A stretch of DNA of 64,000 nucleotides, from assembly GCF_004917065.1 (NCBI RefSeq), contig NZ_SSYA01000004.1, forward strand, positions 58,357 to 122,356, written 5' to 3'. The first letter of the stretch is position 1; the number at the start of each line of letters is the position of its first letter. Positions 43,851 through 53,848 of this stretch are shown here, in pieces. This stretch comes from Geomonas ferrireducens (lineage in GTDB: Bacteria; Desulfobacterota; Desulfuromonadia; Geobacterales; Geobacteraceae). Below the pieces are notes generated by a model. It searched no databases and was not told the origin of the DNA. It was given only the letters and a program-made list of their open reading frames with translations. A program made the translations under genes and the position numbers.

Positions 43851-45638
43851 ATGCAGAAAAAAAAGGCGGTGACCATAAAGAACGTGGCGCTTATCCTCAT
43901 GAAGCGGGAGCTGATCAGCCACGAGCAGTTCGAGGAGCTCATGCAGAAGGGTGAGGCGCAGGGGCACCGGCTGGCCGGGGCGCAGCAGGCGGGGTATTCG
44001 CGCCGGCTGCAGCAGGGGCCGGGAAAGCCGTCTCCCGCCGAGGTCATCGCGTCGCTCAACCTGGAGATCCCCGGCTCCAGCGGCAGGCTTCTCACCGAGG
44101 ACGCCATCACCGAGGTGCTGGCCGCCGCGGTAGGGATGCCGTACATGAAGATCAACCCGATGAAGCTCGACCTGGACGTGGTGACGGCGCACATCTCGCG
44201 CCCCTTCGCCCTGCGGCACATGATCGTCCCGGTGGGGAGTGCCGACGGCGTGGTGACCCTCGCCGTCGCGGACCCCTTCAACGACGAGGTGGTCGAGGAG
44301 CTAAGGAGCATCAAGCGGCTGGAGTTTCGCCGCGTGCTCGCCTCGCGTAACGACATCCTGAAGATCCTGAGGGAGTTCTTCGGTTTCAGGGCGTCGGTGC
44401 AGGCCGCCGAGAGCGAGGTCGCCGCCTCCGTCGATCTCGGCAACCTCGAGCAGTTCGTTCGCCTTAAAAGCGGGCACGAGATCGAGGGGACGGACCGCAA
44501 CATCATCTCGGCGGTCGATTTCCTGCTGCAGTACGCCTTCGACCAGAGGGCGAGCGACATCCATATCGAGCCCAAGCGGGAGAAGTCCCTGGTGCGCCTG
44601 CGGGTGGACGGGGTGCTGCACAACGTGCACGTGGTCCCGAAGCAGTTGCATCCCCCCATCGTCTCACGTATCAAGATGCTCTCCCGCATGGATCTGGCCG
44701 AGAAAAGGCGCCCGCAGGACGGCAGGATCAAGACGAGCCATGACGGCCGGGAGGTGGAGCTGCGCGTCTCGACGCTTCCGGTCGCTTTCGGAGAGAAGGT
44801 GGTGATCAGGATCTTCGACCCCGACGTCCTGATGCAGGAGCTGGACACCATCGGCTTCTACCCGAGGGAGTACCAGCTCTACAGCTCCTTCCTGCGCCGC
44901 CCGAACGGCATCATCCTCGTCACCGGTCCCACCGGCAGCGGCAAGACAACGACGCTCTACTCGTCGCTTAGGACGCTCTCCTCGCCGGAAGTGAACATCG
45001 TGACCGTCGAGGACCCGATCGAGATGGTGATGGAGGAGTTCAACCAGGTAGGCGTGCAGTCCGGGATCGGGGTGACCTTCGACAAGGTGCTGAGAAACGT
45101 GCTCAGGCAGGACCCGGACATCATCATGATCGGCGAGATAAGGGACAAGGAGACGGCGGAGAACGCGGTGCAGGCGGCGCTTACCGGGCACCTGGTGCTC
45201 TCCACGCTGCACACCAACGACGCCACGTCCTCGGTGACGCGCCTTCTGGATCTTGGCGTTCCCTCCTTTTTGATCTCCTCCACCGTGGTTGGCATCATCG
45301 CGCAGCGGCTTTTGCGGAAGATCTGCCCGGCCTGCAAAAAGGAGCGTCACCTGAGCGCGGAGGAGGCCGAGTACCTGGGGCTCAAGCGCACCCCCGCGGT
45401 CTGGGCGGGCGAAGGGTGTCCCGAGTGCCGCGGCACCGGCTACAAGGGAAGGACCGGGATCTTCGAGGTGCTGGACGTGAACGAGTCGATCAAGGCGGTG
45501 ATCGCCGAGCGGATGGACCTGGGCGAGTTGCAGGGGGCCGCGCGTAGGGATGGCCTGGTGACCCTGCGGGAGCTTGCGGTGAGGAAGATGCTGGAGGGTA
45601 TCACCACCTACGAAGAGGTCATCGCGGTGACCGGGTAG
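43851..45638 (+). CDS. GspE/PilB-family secretion or pilus ATPase
   Basis: A 595-residue hexameric ATPase. An N-terminal MshE/GspE_N-type domain (LTEDAITEVLAAAVGMPYMKI) precedes the ATPase core with Walker A GPTGSGKTTTLYSSL, Asp box VEDPIE, Walker B IMIGEIRDKETAE and His box LVLSTLHTNDATS. The zinc tetracysteine motif CPAC...CPEC spans about 35 residues near the C terminus, as in PilB and GspE. No pilC or gsp genes flank it, so it is an orphan ATPase and its machine is elsewhere. I chose the ATG at 43851 with GGTGGAG upstream. Confidence 0.92.
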   Translation: MQKKKAVTIKNVALILMKRELISHEQFEELMQKGEAQGHRLAGAQQAGYSRRLQQGPGKPSPAEVIASLNLEIPGSSGRLLTEDAITEVLAAAVGMPYMKINPMKLDLDVVTAHISRPFALRHMIVPVGSADGVVTLAVADPFNDEVVEELRSIKRLEFRRVLASRNDILKILREFFGFRASVQAAESEVAASVDLGNLEQFVRLKSGHEIEGTDRNIISAVDFLLQYAFDQRASDIHIEPKREKSLVRLRVDGVLHNVHVVPKQLHPPIVSRIKMLSRMDLAEKRRPQDGRIKTSHDGREVELRVSTLPVAFGEKVVIRIFDPDVLMQELDTIGFYPREYQLYSSFLRRPNGIILVTGPTGSGKTTTLYSSLRTLSSPEVNIVTVEDPIEMVMEEFNQVGVQSGIGVTFDKVLRNVLRQDPDIIMIGEIRDKETAENAVQAALTGHLVLSTLHTNDATSSVTRLLDLGVPSFLISSTVVGIIAQRLLRKICPACKKERHLSAEEAEYLGLKRTPAVWAGEGCPECRGTGYKGRTGIFEVLDVNESIKAVIAERMDLGELQGAARRDGLVTLRELAVRKMLEGITTYEEVIAVTG

Positions 45639-45662
45639 GGGCGCCCCAGTAGCGGCTGCCAG

Positions 45663-45707
45663 CCAGTCAGACCAGTCCGACCAGTCCGACCAGTCCGAAC
45701 AGTCCGA
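45663..45707 (+). repeat. 9-bp tandem array, 5 x CCAGTCCGA
   Basis: Units CCAGTCAGA, three perfect CCAGTCCGA and ACAGTCCGA in an exact 9-bp period. It lies between the secretion ATPase stop and msrA. A related array in the same orientation is at 54874-54909; both begin with a degenerate GTCAGA unit. Confidence 0.88.
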
Positions 45708-45737
45708 CGCGGCGCCTCAGGTGCCAAAGGAGAAACC

Positions 45738-46292
45738 ATGGAAAACAGTTCCACAGAACCTGCCACCCAAACCGCCATCTTTGCCGGCGGCTGCTTCTGG
45801 TGCATGGAGCCGGTCTTTGACAGCATCCCCGGCGTCCTCTCGGTGATGCCCGGCTACAGCGGCGGCTTTCTCCCCAATCCCAGCTACCAGCAGGTCTGCG
45901 AGGGGGAAACCGGCCACCTCGAAGCGGTGGAAATCGTCTTCGACCCGGCGCGGGTGAACTACCGCGAACTCTTGCGGATCTTTCTGCGCAACATCGATCC
46001 CACCACCAAAAACAGGCAGTTCTGCGACTACGGCCCCCAGTACCAGACCGCCATCTTCTACCTGGACGAGGAGCAGCGCAGGGCTGCGGAGGAGGCGAGG
46101 GATGATGCGCAACGCACTAACCTGTTGGGGGCGCAGGTCTTCACGGAAATCCGCCCGGCCTCGGACTTCTACCCGGCCGAGGAGTACCACCGGCAGTACT
46201 ACAAGAAGAACCCGTATCACTACCAGCGCTACCATGACGGATGCGGCCGCAACTGGCGCCTCAAGGAATTGTGGGGCGAAAAGAAGGGATAA
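45738..46292 (+). CDS. msrA: peptide-methionine (S)-S-oxide reductase
   Basis: A 184-residue MsrA that repairs oxidised methionine. The active-site motif GGCFWCMEP is at residues 17-25 (Cys19). GYSGG, GHLEAVEIVFDP and FYPAEEYHRQYYKKNP are the other conserved blocks. There is no MsrB fusion and no signal peptide, so it is a cytoplasmic single-domain form. AAAGGAG precedes the ATG. It converges with the hybrid kinase gene. Confidence 0.96.
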   Translation: MENSSTEPATQTAIFAGGCFWCMEPVFDSIPGVLSVMPGYSGGFLPNPSYQQVCEGETGHLEAVEIVFDPARVNYRELLRIFLRNIDPTTKNRQFCDYGPQYQTAIFYLDEEQRRAAEEARDDAQRTNLLGAQVFTEIRPASDFYPAEEYHRQYYKKNPYHYQRYHDGCGRNWRLKELWGEKKG

Positions 46293-46316
46293 GCTGGAAC
46301 CCCGCTCCAGGTGCGC

Positions 46317-48455
46317 CTATCGGCGGCGGGCCACCTTTTCAAGCGTCTGCTGCAGGTCGCTGCAGCGGTACGGCTTCACCACCGCGGCGCAGAAGCCGTA
46401 CTCGGCGTAGCTCGCCATGACCGGGTCGTTAGAGTAGCCGCTCGATACGATCAATTTCGCTTTCGGGTCGAGCTCCAGAATCCGCTGCGCCGCCTCCTTT
46501 CCCCCCATCCCCGCAGGTATGGTCAGGTCCATGATGGCCGCCGCGAACGCCTCTCCCCCCTCGAACGCTTCCCGATAGAGCCGCACCGCCTCTTCGCCCG
46601 TGCCGCAGGTCGCCACGCGATAACCGAGGTACTGCAGCATCTCCTGCGCCAGGGTCCTTATCGGCTCTTCGTCGTCCATCACCAGCACGCTTCCCCCGCC
46701 CCCGCCGCGAGGCGATGCGGGCTCCGCCTGCGCTTCCTGCTCCGGCGCGGCTTCCCCCGCCGAGGGGAGGTAGAAGGTGAGCGTGGTCCCCTCGCCCGGT
46801 GCGGAATCGACCTCCACCTTGCCGCCGTGCCTGCTGACGATGGAGTGGACCGAGGCGAGCCCGAGGCCGCTCCCTCCGGGCTTCGTGCTGTAGTAGGGAT
46901 CGAAGATCTGCTTCTGCTCCTGGTAAGGGATGCCGCACCCCTCATCGGTGAAGGATACCTTCACGTACTCCCCCGCCGGCAGCATCATGGGGTTCTCTTC
47001 GGGGAGCGGGACATTTTCCGCCCGCACCGAAAGGACGCCCCCTCCGGGCATGGCCTGGCAGGCGTTGATGATCACGTTGCTGAAGGCCTGGTTTATCTGC
47101 CCCTCGTCCGCTTCGATGGCGTGCAGGTCGGCGGGAAGGTCCACTTTGGTCTGCACCTTGGTGCCGTGCAGCGCGAGGGAGAGAGATTCCTGCACCAGTT
47201 TCGCGACCGATACCACCTTCTTGATCGGCTGTCCCCCCTTGGAGAAAGTGAGGAGCTGGTGCGCGAGCTCGGCGGCGCGCTGCGACGCCTTCTCGGCGTT
47301 CTTGATCGGACCCAGGGCCGGGTGGTTTCCCTCCAGCATCAGTTCCGCGAAGGAGAGGTTGCCGAGGATCCCGGTGAGGATGTTGTTGAAGTCGTGTGCG
47401 ATGCCGCCTGCCAGGACCCCCAGTGACTCGAGCTTCTGGGCCTTCAGGATCTCGCTTTGCATCGCTTCCCACTTGGTGATGTCGGTGAAGGTGAAAAGGA
47501 TGCGGTGGTAAACCAGGCGGGTGTTGAGGATGACGTGCCGCAAGGTGCCGTCGATGCAGGTGATCTTCGCTTCGATGGGGGCGAGGACGCCGCTCTCCAG
47601 GGTCTCGCCGATCCCGGTGCGCCAGGCCCCGAGAATCTCGTCGCGGTAGGAGGGATCCGGAAGGGCCCGCTGCATGAGCTCCTCAAGGGTGGGGCGGTCG
47701 GCGGAGACGAAGCCGAGCCAGTCGCTCACGTAACCGTTTACGTACTCGATGATGCCCGCTTCGTTGGCCCACGCGACCCCCGCCGGCATCTCCTCCATGA
47801 GCACCTTGAGGGTCTCCTCGTTCTGTCTGAGCGCCTCCTCGATCTCCTTGCGCTTCGTGATGTCGCGCACCAGCACGATGATCCGGTCGATGCCGCCGAT
47901 CTCGGCGCGGCGCAGGCTCACCTCGGACCAGAACAGGGAGCCGTCCTTTTTCCTGCTGCGCCACTCGAAGGTCTGCGCCGTCCCTTGGGCCGCAAGCTTC
48001 AACAGGCGCTGCGCCTCCTCTTCGGAGTAGGGGGGCTCACCGAGGCTCAGCTGCTGCAGCGTGAGGTTTAGGGCCTCCTCTTGCGTATAGCCGAACATGT
48101 CGCACATGGTCCGGTTCACGTCGACGAGGGCACCGGTCGCGGCGTCATGTATGAAGAGGGCATCGTTGACGTTGTGGTAGATCGCCTGGAAGCGCGCCTC
48201 GCTCTGCTCCAGTTTCGTCATCGATTCGGCGAGGCGTCCGGTGAAGCGCCCGATCAACTGGTAGAGCAGGAACGAGGTGACCAGGATGAAGAGTAGCCCC
48301 TTGTAGACCTCTATCTTGTCGGCGAGGTGGCGGTCGGTGACCAGCCAGATCAGGGCATACCCGGAAAGGTAGATCCAGGCGCTGCCGAAAAGGGCATAGA
48401 CCCCCACGATCTTGTGGATCTCGCGTTGCTGGCTCTTCTTGATTGCTCCCCGCAT
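46317..48455 (-). CDS. PAS-PAS hybrid histidine kinase with receiver
   Basis: A 712-residue membrane kinase. Two N-terminal helices (IVGVYALFGSAWIYLSGYALIWLV, GLLFILVTSFLLYQLIG) are close together, leaving almost no periplasmic sensor. Two PAS domains follow (about 85-205 and 210-335), then the H-box LAGGIAHDFNNILTGILGNL of the HDFNN class, the ATPase domain (DEGCGIPY, GSGLGLASV) and a receiver (VLVMDDEEP, phospho-Asp in AAIMDLTIP, lysine in VVKPYR). It lies 67 bp downstream of glgC and may share its transcript. Confidence 0.92.
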   Translation of the reverse strand: MRGAIKKSQQREIHKIVGVYALFGSAWIYLSGYALIWLVTDRHLADKIEVYKGLLFILVTSFLLYQLIGRFTGRLAESMTKLEQSEARFQAIYHNVNDALFIHDAATGALVDVNRTMCDMFGYTQEEALNLTLQQLSLGEPPYSEEEAQRLLKLAAQGTAQTFEWRSRKKDGSLFWSEVSLRRAEIGGIDRIIVLVRDITKRKEIEEALRQNEETLKVLMEEMPAGVAWANEAGIIEYVNGYVSDWLGFVSADRPTLEELMQRALPDPSYRDEILGAWRTGIGETLESGVLAPIEAKITCIDGTLRHVILNTRLVYHRILFTFTDITKWEAMQSEILKAQKLESLGVLAGGIAHDFNNILTGILGNLSFAELMLEGNHPALGPIKNAEKASQRAAELAHQLLTFSKGGQPIKKVVSVAKLVQESLSLALHGTKVQTKVDLPADLHAIEADEGQINQAFSNVIINACQAMPGGGVLSVRAENVPLPEENPMMLPAGEYVKVSFTDEGCGIPYQEQKQIFDPYYSTKPGGSGLGLASVHSIVSRHGGKVEVDSAPGEGTTLTFYLPSAGEAAPEQEAQAEPASPRGGGGGSVLVMDDEEPIRTLAQEMLQYLGYRVATCGTGEEAVRLYREAFEGGEAFAAAIMDLTIPAGMGGKEAAQRILELDPKAKLIVSSGYSNDPVMASYAEYGFCAAVVKPYRCSDLQQTLEKVARRR

Positions 48456-48522
48456 GCGTGCTCCCGCCGGAAGGCGTCTGGCTGCGGTGGCCGGAGGTGA
48501 TCTCTGTTGTTTTTGTTTACTT

Positions 48523-49758
48523 CTAGGAAGCCAGCGAGACGACGACTATCCCCGATTCAGTCACCCGATACCCTTTGGCCTGGTCCTTCTCGTGATCGTA
48601 GCCTATCTCCGTCCCGTCCGGGATTACGACGTTCTTGTCGATGATGGCCCGCCTGATCTTCACGTGACGCCCCACCGTCACGTTCTCGAAGAGGATGGAA
48701 TCCTCCACGGTGCTGTAGCTGTTCACCTTGCAGCGAGGCCCGAGGATGGTGCGGGTCACCGTGGCGCCGCTCGTGATGCATCCGGCGCAGACGTAGGAGT
48801 CGATGTTGACGCCGCGCCTTCCTTCCTCGTCGAAGACGGTCTTTGCGGGGGGCAGGTTCCCCTGGTTGGTCAGGATCGGCCACTTGTAGTTGTACAGGTT
48901 AAGCTGCGGCGAGACGTGGATCAGGTCCATGTTCGCCTCGTAATAAGACTCGATGGTCCCTACGTCCTTCCAGTACCCCTTCTCCTCGGCCTTCATCCCC
49001 GGGATGATGTTGTCGTTGAAGTTGTAGGCGAAGACCTTGTCACGGTTTTCCAGCATCATCGGGATGACGTGCTTGCCGAAATCGAGATCCTCGTGTCTCT
49101 TCTTCCCTTCCAGCAGTACCTCGATCAGCTTCTTGGTGGAGAAGATGTAGTTCCCCATGGAAGCGAAGCAGGTGTCGCGGCCGGGAATGCTCTCGGGCTT
49201 TTTCGGCTTTTCCTTGAAGTCGGTGATCTTGTAGTCCTCGTCCACGGAGAAAACGCCGAACCGGCTTGCCTCCTGCACCGGCACCTCGAGTGCCGCAACG
49301 GTGAGGTCGGCCCGGTTCCTGCGGTGGTAGTCGATCATCTGGCTTACGTCCATCTTGTAGATGTGATCCCCGCCGAAGATGGCGACGTAGTCGGCGTCGG
49401 AGGATTCGACGAAGCGCAGGTACTGCAGGATCGCGTCGGCGGTTCCCTTGAACCACTCCTCGTTTTCCGTGCTGGTCTCGGGCGATATGGCCACGAAAAA
49501 CTCCCCGAGGCCGGTCCATTTACCCCACGATTCGCGAATGTGCTTGTTGAGCGAATAGGCGCGGTACTGGGTCAGGATGTAGACCTTCTTGATCCCCGAG
49601 TTGAAGAGGTTGCTCAGCACGAAGTCGATGATCTTATATTTGCCGCCGAACATGACGCTCGGCTTGGCCCTTCTGATGGTGAGGGGGCTCAGCCTTTCCC
49701 CCTTGCCTCCGGCAAGCACCATGGCGATGGTGTTCCCGACATTACTCATGGCGTACAT
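48523..49758 (-). CDS. glgC: glucose-1-phosphate adenylyltransferase (ADP-glucose pyrophosphorylase)
   Basis: A 411-residue enzyme that makes ADP-glucose for glycogen. The nucleotidyltransferase start MVLAGGKGERLSPLTIRRAKPSVMFGGKYKIIDF, GTADAILQYLRF and FGGDHIYKMD are diagnostic; FKEKP and the C-terminal left-handed beta-helix repeats (VTVGRHVKIRRAIIDKNVVIP) follow. AGGAGG lies upstream of the ATG at 49758. No glycogen synthase is in the window. It is 39 bp from the ChaN-PDZ gene and probably in its operon. Confidence 0.95.
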   Translation of the reverse strand: MYAMSNVGNTIAMVLAGGKGERLSPLTIRRAKPSVMFGGKYKIIDFVLSNLFNSGIKKVYILTQYRAYSLNKHIRESWGKWTGLGEFFVAISPETSTENEEWFKGTADAILQYLRFVESSDADYVAIFGGDHIYKMDVSQMIDYHRRNRADLTVAALEVPVQEASRFGVFSVDEDYKITDFKEKPKKPESIPGRDTCFASMGNYIFSTKKLIEVLLEGKKRHEDLDFGKHVIPMMLENRDKVFAYNFNDNIIPGMKAEEKGYWKDVGTIESYYEANMDLIHVSPQLNLYNYKWPILTNQGNLPPAKTVFDEEGRRGVNIDSYVCAGCITSGATVTRTILGPRCKVNSYSTVEDSILFENVTVGRHVKIRRAIIDKNVVIPDGTEIGYDHEKDQAKGYRVTESGIVVVSLAS

Positions 49759-49797
49759 GACATATCCTCCTGGATGCTTTTGCGATTACCTGCCGGG

Positions 49798-51054
49798 TCA
49801 CGGCTTGCCGTGCTGATGCTGCTTGCCTTCCTTGTAGAGCACCTCCAGGGAGAGCGTCTCCCCCTTGCGTTCCACCTTCAGTTTGGATTTGTCCCCCGGG
49901 TGCTTCTGCTTGATGCCCCACACGAGGTCGAAGGATTCCTTCAGCGGCTCCCCGTCCATCTCCAGGAGCACGTCTCCCTCCTGGAGCCCGGCGCGCGAGG
50001 CGTTGGAATCCGGGAGTACCATTTTCACGATAAGGCCGGAGCCCTTGCCGGTCGGCTCGAACATGACGCCTAGCTGGACCTCGGGCTGGGGAAGCCCCTC
50101 GTAGGCGTAGTGCACCAGGAAGTCGTACGGCGGCGCGGGAAAGTCCGGCAGATCGACGTTCATGGTCACCGGCTCTTCTTTTCTGGTAACCACCACCTCA
50201 CGGCCGCCGATGGTGACGTAGGAGGTCGGGACGCGGCGAAACACCCGGCGTGGTATGCCGAAACCGTAGCCTATGTGGTTTCCTCCCGCGATGATGACGA
50301 GGCTGCGCTCCTTGCCGGCGGGGCTCGCAAGGTAGCGCGCCGCCGTCTCGGCCATGGTCTCGTCCCACAGGGTCTGGACCCGCAGGAACCCCTCGACGGC
50401 CATCTTGCCGTGGCTGTGGTCGGCGAAGATGCTTTCGGTCTGGGCGCGCTGGTACCGGTCGGTGAGGTCCATCTCCGGGAGCTGGGCCTTCTGCTCGGCG
50501 GTGAGTGCGGAAAGATCGCCGCTGCGCACCGCCTGCACGATTTCCTTCTCGGCGTTCAGGGCGATCACCGGGATGTGCTTGTCTCTGCAGAAAAGGAGCA
50601 GATCGCGGTAGTAGCCGAAGTCCATCCTCCATGTGTCGAACCAGCGCGACTGCTTTATGAAGGACTTTTCGTCCAATTCACCCGCCACCCAGCGGTCCAG
50701 CACCGGTTGCTGGGAGCGCGTGAACATCTCCATCCCGAGCGCGACCTTCCCCGGTTTGCGCTCTTCCATCGCCTTCAGGATGTCCAGCTCCAGGCGGTGC
50801 GCCGCCGGGTTGTCGTGGGTCTCCCCGATATAGGCGATCCGGGCGTCGGTCACCACAGCGCTCATCTGCTGCGGGGTCACCAGTATCCCGGTCGGAAGAT
50901 GGATGATGTCGCCGACCTTGGGAGGTGCGGAGAGCGGGTATGGGTTCTCGGGGTTGCCGAGCACGTGGCTTCCGGCGGAGGTTGTGGAACAGGCGGTCAT
51001 GGCAAGAAGGGAGAGGACGGCGGCGAGCCGCCCCAAGCGGGCTGCGAATGGCAT
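49798..51054 (-). CDS. ChaN-family lipoprotein with C-terminal PDZ domain
   Basis: A 418-residue lipoprotein. The lipobox is MTAC in LAAVLSLLAMTACSTTSAG. Residues about 50-290 form a ChaN/DUF399 domain with AYIGETHDNPAAHRLELDIL and VIIAGGNHIGYGFGIPRRV; ChaN proteins bind haem or iron at the cell surface. A PDZ domain ends the protein (GLIVKMVLPDSNASRAGLQEGDVLLEMDGEPL). AGGAGA precedes the ATG. A role in iron or haem capture is inferred from the family; the added PDZ suggests partner binding. Confidence 0.88.
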   Translation of the reverse strand: MPFAARLGRLAAVLSLLAMTACSTTSAGSHVLGNPENPYPLSAPPKVGDIIHLPTGILVTPQQMSAVVTDARIAYIGETHDNPAAHRLELDILKAMEERKPGKVALGMEMFTRSQQPVLDRWVAGELDEKSFIKQSRWFDTWRMDFGYYRDLLLFCRDKHIPVIALNAEKEIVQAVRSGDLSALTAEQKAQLPEMDLTDRYQRAQTESIFADHSHGKMAVEGFLRVQTLWDETMAETAARYLASPAGKERSLVIIAGGNHIGYGFGIPRRVFRRVPTSYVTIGGREVVVTRKEEPVTMNVDLPDFPAPPYDFLVHYAYEGLPQPEVQLGVMFEPTGKGSGLIVKMVLPDSNASRAGLQEGDVLLEMDGEPLKESFDLVWGIKQKHPGDKSKLKVERKGETLSLEVLYKEGKQHQHGKP

Positions 51055-52560
<1,506 letters not shown>

Positions 52561-52625
52561 TCACAGTGGAGGCAGGTCCGCCTGCCGGTGCCTATAAAAC
52601 AATTCAACAGAAAGGAAGATCGCCT

Positions 52626-53723
52626 ATGAAAGTCGGTATGGTCGGTTGGCGTGGCATGGTTGGCTCCGTTCTCATGCAGCGCATGCAGGAAGAGAACGAT
52701 TTTGCTGGTATCGAGCCGGTATTCTTCACAACATCGCAGGTAGGTCAGGCAGCTCCCATGAACGCGGGAACGCTCAAGGACGCCTCGGACATCAACGAGC
52801 TGAAGAAACTGGACGTGATCATCACCTGCCAGGGGGGTGACTACACCAAGGCGGTCCGTCCCGAGCTGAAGAAGGCCGGCTGGAACGGCTACTGGATCGA
52901 CGCGGCAAGCACCCTGCGCATGGAGGACGACGCGGTCATCATCCTCGATCCGATCAACCGCAACGTCATCGACGCGGCGCTTTCCAAAGGGATCAAGGAC
53001 TACATCGGCGGCAACTGCACCGTGAGCCTCATGCTCATGGGCCTGGGCGGCCTCTTCAAGGCGGGCGTTGTGGAGTGGCTCACCTCGATGACCTACCAGG
53101 CGGCCTCCGGCGCCGGCGCTCCGAACATGCGCGAGCTCCTCTCCCAGATGGGCGTGCTGCACGGCGCCGTGGCCGATCAGCTCGCCACCCCGGGCTCCGC
53201 GATCCTCGAGATCGACAGGAAGGTCACCGCCACCCTGAGAAGCGCCGAGATGCCGACCAAGGAATTCGGCTTCCCGCTGGCCGGCAGCGTGCTCCCGTGG
53301 ATCGACCGCGAGGTCGAAGACGGCCAGAGCCGCGAGGAGTGGAAGGGATACGCCGAGACCAACAAGATCCTCGGTGCGACGAACCCGATCCCGGTGGACG
53401 GCCTCTGCGTCCGCGTGGGCGCCATGCGCTGCCACAGCCAGGCGATCACCATGAAGCTCACCAAGGACATCCCGATCGGTGAGATCGAGGACATGATCAA
53501 GAACGACAACCAGTGGGTGAAGTTCATCCCCAACAACAAGGCCGACTCCCTGGCGGGGCTGACCCCGGCAGCCGTTTCCGGCTCGCTCACCGTACCGGTG
53601 GGCCGCGTGCGCAAGATGAAGATGGGGCCGCAGTACCTCTCCGCCTTCACCTGCGGCGATCAGCTCCTGTGGGGTGCCGCCGAGCCGCTGCGCCGCATGC
53701 TGCAGATCCTGAAGGAGCGCTAG
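52626..53723 (+). CDS. asd: aspartate-semialdehyde dehydrogenase, gamma-proteobacterial type
   Basis: A 365-residue enzyme reducing aspartyl phosphate to the semialdehyde. [24 protein letters not shown] and QGGDYTK are hallmarks of the enterobacterial-type Asd. The catalytic Cys is near 131 in [13 protein letters not shown] and the catalytic His near 270 in [13 protein letters not shown] chose the ATG at 52626 with AAAGGAAG upstream. A second, different Asd follows directly, with a terminator between them, so this organism carries two subfamilies side by side. Confidence 0.95.
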   Translation: MKVGMVGWRGMVGSVLMQRMQEENDFAGIEPVFFTTSQVGQAAPMNAGTLKDASDINELKKLDVIITCQGGDYTKAVRPELKKAGWNGYWIDAASTLRMEDDAVIILDPINRNVIDAALSKGIKDYIGGNCTVSLMLMGLGGLFKAGVVEWLTSMTYQAASGAGAPNMRELLSQMGVLHGAVADQLATPGSAILEIDRKVTATLRSAEMPTKEFGFPLAGSVLPWIDREVEDGQSREEWKGYAETNKILGATNPIPVDGLCVRVGAMRCHSQAITMKLTKDIPIGEIEDMIKNDNQWVKFIPNNKADSLAGLTPAAVSGSLTVPVGRVRKMKMGPQYLSAFTCGDQLLWGAAEPLRRMLQILKER

Positions 53724-53733
53724 GAACAGCGGA

Positions 53734-53761
53734 CAATTGACGATGGACAATTGACGATTGT
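53734..53761 (+). repeat. heptad array, 4 x CAATTGA-like
   Basis: Units CAATTGA, CGATGGA, CAATTGA and CGATTGT, the same family as 21463-21497. It runs straight into TCCGACTGG, a unit of the 9-bp family, so two repeat families touch here. No inverted partner is seen nearby. Confidence 0.75.
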
Positions 53762-53781
53762 CCGACTGGTCGAACTACAAC

Positions 53782-53827
53782 GGAGCGCGTCGCCCCTTTC
53801 TTTTTGGGTGGCGCGCTCCCGTTTTTG
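53782..53827 (+). terminator. terminator between the two asd genes
   Basis: GGAGCGCG (53782-53789) pairs with CGCGCTCC (53812-53819) around a T-rich loop, followed by CGTTTTT. It should separate expression of the two paralogues. Confidence 0.85.
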
Positions 53828-53848
53828 TCTTGAGGAGATGTAACGAGT

